Of a DNA stretch of 64,000 bases, positions 1 through 8,111 are shown one piece after another. The notes below the pieces were generated by a model that saw only the letters and a list, made by a program, of their open reading frames with translations, did no database searches and had not been told where the DNA came from. The translations under genes and the position numbers were made by a program. The stretch's first letter is position 1; each line of letters begins with the position of its first letter. The DNA comes from Pseudochryseolinea flava. Lineage in GTDB: Bacteria; Bacteroidota; Bacteroidia; Cytophagales; Cyclobacteriaceae. The DNA lies in assembly GCF_003286915.1 (NCBI RefSeq), contig NZ_QMFY01000001.1, positions 868,001-932,000 of the forward strand, given 5' to 3'.

Positions 1-547
1 CGTCAGCGTCGTAAGTGAAGCGAATACTGGGCGAATCTTGACATGGCACCCAGGTACGTGCAAGTATCGCCTGTGATTGCGTAAACATGAAAGGATACTT
101 TTTTCCTGCCGTTTGTTGTGGCGATAGCCATTGAATTGCTTCTGCATCGGCCGGTACGGAATAATGTACGGCTACTCTTTTTGTTTCTGGTTTTATGAGA
201 ATGGCGAGTGCTTGTCCGAGGATCGGATCCTTTTCCGAAAGTCGAAATTCGGTTTTCTGATTATTATCGAGAAAAACTTCCTTTATCGTTAGCCCTTTAA
301 TATCCAGCGTGAGCAGGTCAGCACCTTCTGATTTTTCAATATTCCAAGTAGCAACAGCATCGATCGTTTTTGTGTCAACATGAATATCTGCTTTCCAGGA
401 AAGATGGGTTACGCGTGCGTCAGTTGGAATGGAATAGGAATGTGGATCTTTGGGCATAGCAACAGGTGTAGATTCGTTTTTCTCAGGTTGGCAACTCTCC
501 ATGCTGAAGAGTATCAGCGCGACTAAACTTAAGCGAGTGAAATTCAT
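1..547 (-). CDS. M1 family metallopeptidase (LTA4H-like), N-terminal part
   Basis: Only the first ~182 codons lie in the window; the rest, including the expected HExxH zinc site, is beyond base 1. The visible part begins MNFTRLSLVALILFSMESC, a lipoprotein-type signal with Cys 19 as the likely lipidated residue, and continues as the beta-sandwich N-domain of leukotriene A4 hydrolase/aminopeptidase N relatives. The segment FTQSQAILARTWVPCQDSPS matches the conserved 'CQA..R..PCQD.PS' region of that family. Known family members are zinc aminopeptidases; periplasmic or outer-membrane anchoring is inferred from the lipobox. A second in-frame ATG lies two codons upstream (553). The gene is divergent from the DinB remnant that follows. 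Confidence 0.85.
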   Translation of the reverse strand, partial: MNFTRLSLVALILFSMESCQPEKNESTPVAMPKDPHSYSIPTDARVTHLSWKADIHVDTKTIDAVATWNIEKSEGADLLTLDIKGLTIKEVFLDNNQKTEFRLSEKDPILGQALAILIKPETKRVAVHYSVPADAEAIQWLSPQQTAGKKYPFMFTQSQAILARTWVPCQDSPSIRFTYDAD

Positions 548-645
548 AAGCATGATGTTGGCTTTAAAAATAGTACAAATTACCTGATTTGAACCCGCTT
601 TGTGATGATCGGTTCGGTTGTAAAAATTGTAATTTCATTGACTAA

Positions 646-969
646 CAATATCTCCACATCGGTGAAGCAAATTTTGCAATGGTGGTTGGTGCTATCGAGA
701 AGCAAGGTCCATATGGATTCGGTCCACTTGAAAAATCTAATAAGTACAATACAAAAGCTACGTTGGCTAAGATCGTTGGTGATAGCTATGATGGTGTGAA
801 AGAAATGAACGATCAGAAATTTACAGAGACGTTCCAGTTATTCAATTGGAATGTGACGAAGGAAGCGGCATTTCAAAAAGCATTTGAACATCAAACGCAT
901 CATCGAGGTCAAACAACGGTGTGCCTACGGGTAAGGGGTATCAAGCCGCCTGAAGAGAGATTATTTTAG
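646..969 (+). pseudogene. 5'-truncated DinB-family remnant
   Basis: The frame is open from just after a TAA at 643-645 and reads QYLHIGEANFAMVVGAIEKQ, which matches the middle of DinB/YfiT four-helix proteins (LxHIGEANFAM...GPxEK). It continues to a normal end, with HQTHHRGQTTVCLRVRGIKP near the C-terminus carrying the conserved metal-binding His residues. The first ~60 residues of the family (helix 1, with the first ligand region) are missing, and only ~95 bp separate this frame from the divergent M1 gene. The only in-frame ATG is 679. I read it as a gene whose 5' end was deleted. A 96-residue product from 679 cannot be excluded. Confidence 0.7.
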
Positions 970-982
970 AAATCAATAAAAA

Positions 983-1009
983 GAAGAGGGACTTTAAAAG
1001 TCCCCTTCT
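983..1009. terminator. bidirectional hairpin terminator
   Basis: GGGACTTT (988-995) pairs with AAAGTCCC (997-1004), and gaag (983-986) extends the stem with cttc (1005-1008). It has an A-rich left flank and T-rich right flank, and sits between two convergent genes. Confidence 0.75.
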
Positions 1010-1012
1010 ATT

Positions 1013-1579
1013 TTACCATTCGTCGCAATGACGTCCACCGGGTCTTCTGTTATCTAAATATCCTGCGAAGTCATCGTCGTAGTAATCTACATTTGTACTA
1101 ACAATTGTGCCTCTATCGGCGTAGTACATTCTCACCGGGATCTCTGTTGACACAGACCAGTTTCTGCCGGAGAAAGATATGTACACACGTCTTGTGTTGT
1201 CGTAGTAAACGTCATAATCGCGGTAGTAGACGTAACGAGGTTCATGATAAGCATGGTGATGGTGGTGATGAACGACTACCGGTGCTGGACGGTGTACAAC
1301 AACTACCGGAGCAGGACGATGAACGACCACGATTTTTTTAGAGTGATGATGATTGTTGTGGTGATAATAGTTATGGTCAGTATGATGGTAGCGTTCTGAA
1401 TGATATCGGTTATTATCATGATGATTGCTCTTACCATTTCCTCTACCGTTACCACGTTCGCCACCCTTATGATGACCCCCGCGATCATGTCCGTTACCAC
1501 GTCCTTGTGCCCAAACAATATTTCCACTGGTGATGATCATCAATGCAATCACAGCGGATAAGGCAAACCTCGTTTTCAT
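1013..1579 (-). CDS. His-rich exported protein, function unknown
   Basis: 188 residues. A signal peptide (MKTRFALSAVIALMIITSGNIVWAQ) is followed by a Gly/Arg/His/Asn-rich region (about 26-80) with many His pairs. Then comes a tandem repeat of VVVHRPAP (about 84-100), a run of six His (about 104-109), and a Tyr/Asp-rich C-terminus with a predicted small beta domain (RVYISFSGRNWSVS, about 131-144). I do not recognise a named family. The His density suggests divalent-metal binding outside the inner membrane, but this is inference from composition. It is monocistronic, with a shared terminator on its 3' side and a short inverted repeat (TTGCCT/AGGCAA, 1614-1631) upstream of its start. Confidence 0.7.
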   Translation of the reverse strand: MKTRFALSAVIALMIITSGNIVWAQGRGNGHDRGGHHKGGERGNGRGNGKSNHHDNNRYHSERYHHTDHNYYHHNNHHHSKKIVVVHRPAPVVVVHRPAPVVVHHHHHHAYHEPRYVYYRDYDVYYDNTRRVYISFSGRNWSVSTEIPVRMYYADRGTIVSTNVDYYDDDFAGYLDNRRPGGRHCDEW

Positions 1580-1701
1580 AATTTTTTGGCTTTAAATCTC
1601 GGAGTTGAGCTCCTTGCCTGGTATTAGGCAAAGGGAATGCCAAATCATTACTACACGAAAGATGCGATCAGACGCATTTGTGGTTCAACGAGTTATAAAA
1701 A

Positions 1702-2061
1702 TCAATCCTGATTCCTTTTGGCTTTTTCGCCGGTTATATCATCGAATAGACTATTGAAAATCGCAAGGATTAAACTAAACGCGAGCGCCCACCAAAATCC
1801 ATCAACGTTGAACCCGGGAACAAGGAAATCAACAAGTAAAATGATGAGTGCGTTGATGACGAGGAGGAACAATCCAAGGGTTATAAATGTAATGGGAATG
1901 GTAAAAAAAATGAGGACAGGACGAACGATTACGTTGGCGAGGGAAAGAACGGCGGCCACTAATAAGGCGTACCAATAATCGCGCACGTGAACGCCATTGA
2001 GCAAGTAAGAAGTAAGTAAAACGGCTAAACCAGAGAGTAAAAAGCGAAGAATGCCACTCAT
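1702..2061 (-). CDS. phage holin family 4-like membrane protein
   Basis: 119 residues, almost all hydrophobic, with four predicted membrane segments (about 3-20, 29-48, 53-78, 88-106) and a short charged tail. The pattern ANVIVRPVLIFFTIPITFIT followed by an LxLFLLVINALIILLVDFLVPGF-type helix is typical of the Phage_holin_4_2 (PF04020) family, which is widespread on bacterial chromosomes and not usually linked to phage. The molecular role is unknown. No phage genes surround it, so a lysis function is unlikely. Confidence 0.8.
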   Translation of the reverse strand: MSGILRFLLSGLAVLLTSYLLNGVHVRDYWYALLVAAVLSLANVIVRPVLIFFTIPITFITLGLFLLVINALIILLVDFLVPGFNVDGFWWALAFSLILAIFNSLFDDITGEKAKRNQD

Positions 2062-2128
2062 TTTCTTGATGTAAAATTTCCTTCAATTTCTGCTTTTACC
2101 GGAAGACTGCAAATTTTAAATTTCGAAC

Positions 2129-3499
2129 ATGTATGCGATTGTTGACATAGAAACTACCGGAGGCTATGCCGCCAATCATCGTATTACAGAGATCGCCATT
2201 TACTTACATGACGGTGGTCGTATTACCGACGAGTACCACACGCTGATCAATCCAGGACGTAATATTCCATACTACATTACCGGACTTACTGGAATTACTA
2301 CCGAAATGGTGTTAGATGCACCAACATTTGAAGAAGTGGCTGAGGATATTTTTAATCTACTTGACGGAAAAGTTTTTGTTGCTCATAACGCGCATTTCGA
2401 TTACTCTTTCTTAAAACGTGAGTTCGAGTTATCAGGCATCAATTGGACATCAAAAAAACTTTGCACAGTTCGCTTAAGCAGAAAAATTATTCCGGGGCTA
2501 CGATCCTATAGCTTGGGAACACTTTCGGAAAGCTTAGGTATCGTAATCACGAACCGGCATCGTGCGGGCGGAGATGCTTCAGCGACAGCGAAAATATTTG
2601 ACCTGCTCCTGCGCCGCGATCAAGACAGCCACATTCTGAAGGCGCTCAAGAAAAACTCAGGTGAAACAATTTTACCACCGAATTTAGCACGTGAAGAATT
2701 TGATAAGCTTCCCGCCAAGCCTGGTGTCTATTACTTCTTAAACAATCGTGGTAAGGTTATCTACGTTGGAAAGGCGATCAACATTAAAAAAAGAATTGCG
2801 GGCCATTTCACGGGTGATGCAAAAGAGTGGGGACGGTCGAAAATTAGAAATGAAATTCATCACGTTCGATACGAGCTCACGGGAAATGAATTGATCGCCT
2901 TGATACTTGAGTCACAAGAGATCAGAAGACTATGGCCAAAGTATAACATGGCGCAAAAGTACAAAGTGGAGGAGTGGGGAATTTATAACTACGAAGATCG
3001 AAACGGCTATCAACGATTTTCGGTGAACATGGTGTCGAAAGGAACGCAGCCGTTAATTCGATTTAGTACCAAAGGAGACGCTTGGAATTTTTTGTGGGAT
3101 CGCGTTCGCAATTTTGATCTATGCCCAAAGCTGTGCGGCCTTCAAATCACCCCGGGTTTATGTTTTCATTATCAAACAGGTGAGTGTAAAGGTGCATGCA
3201 TGTGCATCGAGACGGTGAAGAAGTATAACAAGCGCGCTGTAAAAGCTATTGAAAGCTTCAGACCGAAAGGTGAATCGGTGGCTATCATCGGGAGGGGGCG
3301 AAATCTCGAAGAGCAGTCATTGGTACTTGTGGAGAATGGGTGCTACCGCGGATTCGGTTTTTGCGACAAAGCTGTTTCCATCAGCACATTTGAATCGGCC
3401 GTTAATTTTGTCAGGAGAGGCGTAGAGACACCCACTGTGCAGAATCTAATTAATTCCTATCTTACCAACCCGCGCGATGCGGAAGTTGTTGTCTTCTAA
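2129..3499 (+). CDS. DnaQ-like 3'-5' exonuclease fused to Cho/UvrC-type GIY-YIG nuclease
   Basis: 456 residues in two modules. Residues 1-165 are a DEDDh exonuclease: D6 and E8 in VDIETTGG, D91 in AHNAHFDYSF, and H144 and D149 in HRAGGDASA. Residues ~195-275 are a GIY-YIG endonuclease domain (KPGVYYFLNNRGKVIYVGKA) with Arg ~222 and Glu ~261 as expected catalytic residues. A Cys-rich segment follows (C332, C336, C345, C353, C357, C359), in which C345-x7-C353-x3-C357 reproduces the spacing of the UvrC Fe-S ligands. By family, such fusions act in DNA processing or repair, with one domain incising and the other trimming. It stands 8 bp upstream of the next gene. Confidence 0.9.
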   Translation: MYAIVDIETTGGYAANHRITEIAIYLHDGGRITDEYHTLINPGRNIPYYITGLTGITTEMVLDAPTFEEVAEDIFNLLDGKVFVAHNAHFDYSFLKREFELSGINWTSKKLCTVRLSRKIIPGLRSYSLGTLSESLGIVITNRHRAGGDASATAKIFDLLLRRDQDSHILKALKKNSGETILPPNLAREEFDKLPAKPGVYYFLNNRGKVIYVGKAINIKKRIAGHFTGDAKEWGRSKIRNEIHHVRYELTGNELIALILESQEIRRLWPKYNMAQKYKVEEWGIYNYEDRNGYQRFSVNMVSKGTQPLIRFSTKGDAWNFLWDRVRNFDLCPKLCGLQITPGLCFHYQTGECKGACMCIETVKKYNKRAVKAIESFRPKGESVAIIGRGRNLEEQSLVLVENGCYRGFGFCDKAVSISTFESAVNFVRRGVETPTVQNLINSYLTNPRDAEVVVF

Positions 3500-3508
3500 A
3501 GTTGTCGT

Positions 3509-4459
3509 ATGAAAAAAATCCTCCTCATCATGCTGTGCATGCCAGCAGCATTATTCGCGCAATTACGCAAACCAGAAATAGCTTTTACAATTCCCGAGAA
3601 GGATCTCTTTCCTGAAGGTATCGCGTACGACGCTGCATCTCAATCATTTTTCGTCAGCAGTATTTTTAAAAACAAAATTGTTAAGATCTCAGCAAAAGGA
3701 ATTGTAGAAGATTTTGTGAAGTCAAATGCTGATGGTATTGAACAAGTGCTAGGCATGAGGGTAGATTACAAAGGAATGTTGTGGGCGTGCAATAATCCGC
3801 CAGAGCATGATTCGCTGAAGAAGTATTCTAATATTCATGTGTATGATGTAAAACGTAAAGCGTTATACAAGCGATATCAAATCAGCGACGGTAAAAGTCA
3901 TTTATTCAATGATTTGATAATTGCTGGGAACGGCGACGTGTATGTTACAGATACGAACGCAGGCATGTTGTGGGTTATAAAACAAGGTGCAAACGACATT
4001 GAAGCGTTCACAAAGCCTGGGAGCCTTCCTTGGGCAAATGGAATCGTATTAACGCCGGATGAAAAGACTCTTTTGGTGTGCACAGGAAGTGGTATGGGGA
4101 TCGCACGGGTGTCGATCGAAACAAAAAAGGTGGAGACATTTCCCGTTGAACGCTATTTGATTCTCGGCATGGATGGTATGTACTTGTACAAAAACTTATT
4201 AATCGGCGTACAAAACACAACTTTCCCGGAAGGCATTCTTCAAATGGATTTGAGCGACGATGTAACACGCGTAACCGAAGTGAAATTTTTGGCCTACGAT
4301 GTCCCGCAATTCGAAATTCCTACAACGGGCGTAGTGGTTGGTGATTATTTTTATTTCATCGCCAACAGTCAGATGATGCATATCGTGGGGCAGGGTGGCC
4401 AAGTGAAAGATGCGCAACAGCTTAAAGACAATTTTATTATGAAGATTAAATTAAACTGA
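3509..4459 (+). CDS. exported SMP-30/gluconolactonase-like beta-propeller
   Basis: 316 residues with signal peptide MKKILLIMLCMPAALFAQ. The mature part is a six-bladed-propeller type sequence beginning FPEGIAYDAASQSFFVSSIF, with blade motifs such as GDVYVTDTNAGMLWVI and WANGIVLTPDEKTLLVC, as in the SMP-30/gluconolaconase/LRE-like family (PF08450). Family members hydrolyse lactones or bind ligands using a central divalent metal; no substrate can be assigned here. It lies 8 bp after the nuclease-fusion gene, so the two may be co-transcribed, though a functional link is not evident. Confidence 0.75.
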   Translation: MKKILLIMLCMPAALFAQLRKPEIAFTIPEKDLFPEGIAYDAASQSFFVSSIFKNKIVKISAKGIVEDFVKSNADGIEQVLGMRVDYKGMLWACNNPPEHDSLKKYSNIHVYDVKRKALYKRYQISDGKSHLFNDLIIAGNGDVYVTDTNAGMLWVIKQGANDIEAFTKPGSLPWANGIVLTPDEKTLLVCTGSGMGIARVSIETKKVETFPVERYLILGMDGMYLYKNLLIGVQNTTFPEGILQMDLSDDVTRVTEVKFLAYDVPQFEIPTTGVVVGDYFYFIANSQMMHIVGQGGQVKDAQQLKDNFIMKIKLN

Positions 4460-4483
4460 GCGAATGGAATCATTTGCAATTTT

Positions 4484-4491
4484 TAAGTTTG
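4484..4491 (+). promoter_or_regulatory. putative -7 promoter element TAAGTTTG
   Basis: Matches the Bacteroidota -7 consensus TAnnTTTG, 22 bp upstream of the dipeptidase ATG. No convincing -33 element was seen. Confidence 0.45.
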
Positions 4492-4513
4492 CACACTCAT
4501 TAACCTAAAAAAC

Positions 4514-5872
4514 ATGATCAAAGAATATATCGCGTCCAATAAAGACCGCTTTCTCTCAGAATTGTTCGATTGGCTTCGCATTCCATCCGTCAGTGCCGAC
4601 AGCAGACATAAGGGAGATGTTCGCAAGGCTGCAGAATTTTTGAAGGATAAACTTTCAAACGCCGGGGTCGACATGGTAGAGATTTGTGAAACGAAAGGTC
4701 ATCCGATCGTGTACGCGGAAAAAATCGTTAATCCATCTCTTCCGACGGTTTTGGTTTATGGACATTATGATGTGCAGCCAGCAGACCCGATTAACCTTTG
4801 GACTTCAGGCCCATTCGAACCCGTTTTGAAAGAAGGAAAGATTTACGCGCGCGGTGCATGCGACGACAAAGGACAAGTGTACATGCACGTGAAGGCATTT
4901 GAAGCGATGATGAAATTGAATTTGCTTCCCTGCAATATCAAGTTCATGATTGAAGGTGAAGAAGAAGTTGGTTCCGATAACCTTGGCCTATTTGTCAAGG
5001 ATAACAAATCGAAATTAAAAGCTGATATCATTTTGATTTCAGATACAGCGCTAATTTCATTGGAACATCCATCGATCACCACGGGATTGCGCGGACTCAG
5101 TTATATGGAGGTAGAAGTGACAGGACCGAATCGCGATCTACACTCCGGCGTTTACGGTGGCGCTGTGGCCAACCCGATCAATACATTATGTGCCATGATT
5201 GCGTCGTTGCATGATGCGAATGGAAAGGTTGCTATTCCTGGTTTCTATAATAAAGTGGCGGAGCTTACCGCGAAAGAACGTGAGGCTTTGAACGAAGCTC
5301 CATTTGATTTAAATGATTACAAGAAAGATCTTGATATCAATGAAATCAAAGGTGAGAATGGTTATACAACATTGGAGAGAACAGGAGTTCGTCCGACGTT
5401 GGATGTAAATGGAATTTGGGGTGGCTACACTGGCGAGGGGGCGAAGACCGTTCTTCCTTCGAAAGCCAGCGCGAAGATTTCAATGCGTCTTGTACCAAAC
5501 CAAGTGAGCGCTGAAATCACAGAACTCTTTACAAAACATTTTCAGAAGATTGCGCCGCCTTACGTAAAGGTTAAAGTGACTGCGCATCACGGTGGCGAAC
5601 CTGCTGTTACACCAACGGACTCCGCAGCGTATAGAGCAGCAAGTCATGCATTTGAAGAAGTGTGGGGCAAAACGCCGATTCCTACGCGCGATGGTGGTAG
5701 TATTCCGATAGTAGCATTATTTAAACGTGAACTTGGTTTGGACACTGTGTTAATGGGCTTTGGTCTTGATAGTGATGCTATTCATTCACCCAATGAACAT
5801 TACGGTGTCGATAACTTTTTGCTTGGCATTGAAACGATCGTAACATTCTACAAGCACTACGCGAAGAAATAA
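4514..5872 (+). CDS. M20 family dipeptidase
   Basis: 452 residues, normal length for CNDP/PepV-like M20 dipeptidases. Metal and catalytic motifs are all present: H84 and D86 in VYGHYDVQPAD, D118 in ARGACDDKGQ, the general-base/ligand glutamates at ~149-151 in IEGEEEVGS, Asp in LISDTA (~178), and the C-terminal His in IHSPNEH. A dimerisation lid domain lies between (~195-350). No signal peptide, so it is probably cytoplasmic and hydrolyses dipeptides using two zinc ions. It has its own promoter-like element and a strong terminator. Confidence 0.92.
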   Translation: MIKEYIASNKDRFLSELFDWLRIPSVSADSRHKGDVRKAAEFLKDKLSNAGVDMVEICETKGHPIVYAEKIVNPSLPTVLVYGHYDVQPADPINLWTSGPFEPVLKEGKIYARGACDDKGQVYMHVKAFEAMMKLNLLPCNIKFMIEGEEEVGSDNLGLFVKDNKSKLKADIILISDTALISLEHPSITTGLRGLSYMEVEVTGPNRDLHSGVYGGAVANPINTLCAMIASLHDANGKVAIPGFYNKVAELTAKEREALNEAPFDLNDYKKDLDINEIKGENGYTTLERTGVRPTLDVNGIWGGYTGEGAKTVLPSKASAKISMRLVPNQVSAEITELFTKHFQKIAPPYVKVKVTAHHGGEPAVTPTDSAAYRAASHAFEEVWGKTPIPTRDGGSIPIVALFKRELGLDTVLMGFGLDSDAIHSPNEHYGVDNFLLGIETIVTFYKHYAKK

Positions 5873-5883
5873 TTTTCTCATGT

Positions 5884-5911
5884 ATTTCACCGGGGTTAAA
5901 CCCGGTGAAAT
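5884..5911. terminator. bidirectional hairpin terminator
   Basis: Perfect 11-bp stem, ATTTCACCGGG (5884-5894) with CCCGGTGAAAT (5901-5911), and a 6-nt loop, between the convergent dipeptidase and radical SAM genes. Confidence 0.88.
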
Positions 5912-5914
5912 CTT

Positions 5915-6982
5915 TTAGAACAGACTTAGGTTTCCACCCTTTCTAAATTTTGTAAGATCCATTGCCGGCATAGACCTGTCGGTGAAGAATTTTCTTTTTG
6001 AAGTCACAAAAAGTTGATGAATTGTTCTAGCATATTCACCTTCACCGCTCATGCGTCTTCCGAATTGCGAATCGTTTACATTTCCACCGTGTAGCGCACA
6101 TATTTGATTCCATACTTTCTCAAAGCGGTCCGGAAAATTTTTACGCAACCAATCTTCAAAAATTTTTCCAATAGAACCATTAAGTCTCACAACAGTCATT
6201 CCTGCATTTCGCGCGCCAGCATCAGCAGCAGCTTTGAGAATCGATGGAATCTCATGGTGATTTAATCCAGGGATGATTGGTGCGTTCATAATTCCTACGG
6301 GTATCCCTGCATTCGAAAGCAATTCTACAGTTTGCAATCTTTTTGTTGCACTTGCTGTACGCGGTTCCATTGTTCGACGAAGTTCTTCGGTGAGTGATGT
6401 GATAGAAATGTATACATGGACAAGATTGTCTTGCGCGAGATCTTTCAATAAATCGATGTCGCGTGTAATTAAACTGTTCTTTGTAATGATACCGACGGGG
6501 TGCCTGTACTGCGCCATGATCTTAAGCATTCCCCTGGTGATTTCCATTTTTCTTTCAAGTGGTTGGTAGCAGTCTGTGTTACCAGAGAAACTTAGTGGTG
6601 TAGCATGCCAATCCGGATGAAGAATAAATTTTTCGAGAAGCGCTGGCGCATTTTTTTTGACGATGATTTTACTTTCAAAATCAAGACCAGCGTTGAAGCC
6701 CCAATACTCGTGCGAATTTCTGGCGTAGCAGTAGATGCATCCGTGCTCACAACCTTGATAAGGATTGGCGGAGTACATCATGCTTAAATCTGGGCTGGTT
6801 ACTTTGTTGACGATCTTCTTGGGCGTCTCGTAAAATATTTGTGTCGTAGGCGCGCTGAAGAGAGGCTCATCCAAACCTTCAACATGATCGGTAACGTATT
6901 GCGCTTTCAAAAACTTGTTGGCTGTTTTGATTTGCGCTCCCCGGCCCTTAAAATAATCTTCTTGTGATTCTTCCGCCTTCAT
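5915..6982 (-). CDS. PA0069 family radical SAM protein
   Basis: 355 residues from the chosen start. The radical-SAM cluster motif CEHGCIYCYAR (CxxxCxxC) follows SPDLSMMYSANPYQGC, and later segments (SFSGNTDCYQPLERK, GIITKNSLITRDIDLL) are typical of SplB/PA0069-type proteins (PF04055). The family's reaction is not established; the SplB relation (spore photoproduct lyase) is only by similarity. The start at 6982 is preferred over an in-frame upstream codon because the mRNA reads CTCAAGGAGGCGAAATG, a near-perfect Shine-Dalgarno, and MKAEESQEDYFKGRGAQ is the expected N-terminus. Confidence 0.88.
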   Translation of the reverse strand: MKAEESQEDYFKGRGAQIKTANKFLKAQYVTDHVEGLDEPLFSAPTTQIFYETPKKIVNKVTSPDLSMMYSANPYQGCEHGCIYCYARNSHEYWGFNAGLDFESKIIVKKNAPALLEKFILHPDWHATPLSFSGNTDCYQPLERKMEITRGMLKIMAQYRHPVGIITKNSLITRDIDLLKDLAQDNLVHVYISITSLTEELRRTMEPRTASATKRLQTVELLSNAGIPVGIMNAPIIPGLNHHEIPSILKAAADAGARNAGMTVVRLNGSIGKIFEDWLRKNFPDRFEKVWNQICALHGGNVNDSQFGRRMSGEGEYARTIHQLFVTSKRKFFTDRSMPAMDLTKFRKGGNLSLF

Positions 6983-6986
6983 TTCG

Positions 6987-6993
6987 CCTCCTT
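6987..6993 (-). promoter_or_regulatory. strong Shine-Dalgarno (AAGGAGG)
   Basis: AAGGAGG lies 4 nt before the ATG at 6982 on the minus strand. Such sequences are rare in this window and here decide the start codon. Confidence 0.7.
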
Positions 6994-7046
6994 GAGTTAA
7001 CAAAGTAACTAATATTTTTAGTCATTAAAACTAAAATAATTAGAAT

Positions 7047-7054
7047 TATATTTG
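7047..7054 (+). promoter_or_regulatory. putative -7 promoter element TATATTTG
   Basis: Fits TAnnTTTG in the A/T-rich divergent gap, 21 bp upstream of the first possible start of the PLP enzyme. Confidence 0.5.
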
Positions 7055-7074
7055 CCGTTGCGCATCCGGCACAA

Positions 7075-8007
7075 TTGCTTTTTCTTTGGGAAAATTCATC
7101 TGCATTGCTGCAATACAACGAACCGCCGCTTCAGGAAATTAGTCTGCCTGTCTTACAAGAAGCCGCTGTTCGCCTCTTGGTGCTTCGTGAAGATTTGAAT
7201 CATCCTGAAATTGCTGGCAATAAGTGGTGGAAATTGAAGTATAATCTCGCCCTCGCGTTGGAGCAAAGTCACGATACACTGCTGACATTCGGTGGTGCAT
7301 ATTCCAATCATATCGTAGCAACGGCCGCCGTTGCGAATGAAAATAACTTGAAGAGCATCGGTATTATTCGTGGGGAGGAAACCTTGCCATTAAATGATGC
7401 GTTGACATTCGCATGTTCAAAAGGAATGCGTTTACATTACGTCTCTCGCGAAGATTATCGCCATAAAACCGAGTTGAAATTCATCGACAGTCTTCGAGAG
7501 CAATTCGGTAACTTTTATTTGATCCCGGAAGGCGGTACCAACGACGCAGCGGTTCGAGGCACAGAAGAATGGGGCCGTAAAATTTCTCGCATTGATTTCG
7601 ACTACTTGTGTTTGCCCATTGGAACGGGTGGCACAACGGCAGGGATACTGGCCGGTTTGGATGGACGAAAGTGTGTTCTCAGCATAAGTGTTCTTAAAGG
7701 TGGTGACTTCTTAAAAGAAGAAGTTGACACACTTACGAAAAATAATTTTCAAAAAGTTTATGGAAACTGGCAACTCCTAACATCCTATCATCACGGAGGC
7801 TATGCCAAGACATCGGAACCCCTGTTGTCTTTTATTACCGAGATGAAGAACAAGCATAACCTCCCACTCGATGTTGTGTACACTGGCAAGTTATTGTGGG
7901 CAGTGCTGGAGGAGGTGCGACTAGGAAGATTTGAGAGAGGATCCACGATACTTGCCGTACACACGGGTGGGTTAGGCAGTTATCGGTCATCAGTTAATCG
8001 TGAATAG
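7075..8007 (+). CDS. PLP-dependent ACC deaminase/D-cysteine desulfhydrase family protein
   Basis: 310 residues from a TTG start; a second TTG at 7105 gives MLQYNEPPLQEI, closer to the usual N-terminus, so the true start may be 7105. REDLNHPEIAGNKWWKLKYN contains the PLP-binding Lys (GNKWWKLK), GGAYSNHI is the substrate/PLP contact, and PIGTGGTTAGILAG is the phosphate-binding glycine loop. The family (fold type II) includes 1-aminocyclopropane-1-carboxylate deaminase and D-cysteine desulfhydrase. Bacteroidota members are usually annotated only to family level, and the substrate cannot be decided from sequence. No operon partner is evident. Confidence 0.85.
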   Translation: MLFLWENSSALLQYNEPPLQEISLPVLQEAAVRLLVLREDLNHPEIAGNKWWKLKYNLALALEQSHDTLLTFGGAYSNHIVATAAVANENNLKSIGIIRGEETLPLNDALTFACSKGMRLHYVSREDYRHKTELKFIDSLREQFGNFYLIPEGGTNDAAVRGTEEWGRKISRIDFDYLCLPIGTGGTTAGILAGLDGRKCVLSISVLKGGDFLKEEVDTLTKNNFQKVYGNWQLLTSYHHGGYAKTSEPLLSFITEMKNKHNLPLDVVYTGKLLWAVLEEVRLGRFERGSTILAVHTGGLGSYRSSVNRE

Positions 8008-8011
8008 TATT

Positions 8012-8023
8012 GTTTCGCGAAAC
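8012..8023. repeat. 12-bp perfect palindrome GTTTCGCGAAAC
   Basis: Lies in the short gap between two convergent genes, just after the PLP enzyme's stop. It has too little stem and no T-run for a confident terminator; an operator or chance are also possible. Confidence 0.3.
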
Positions 8024-8111
8024 TTGCTCTTTGCGACTTTGCCGTAAAAAAGAAATCGGCTCGTTCTCTGCCGCAACTAACGATAGTATGAAATCGGCAA
8101 TGGAAAATATT

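Noticed and set aside
1702-2061. Holin-like gene as sign of a prophage
   Set aside because: No phage structural, integrase or lysis genes nearby; this family is common on bacterial chromosomes.
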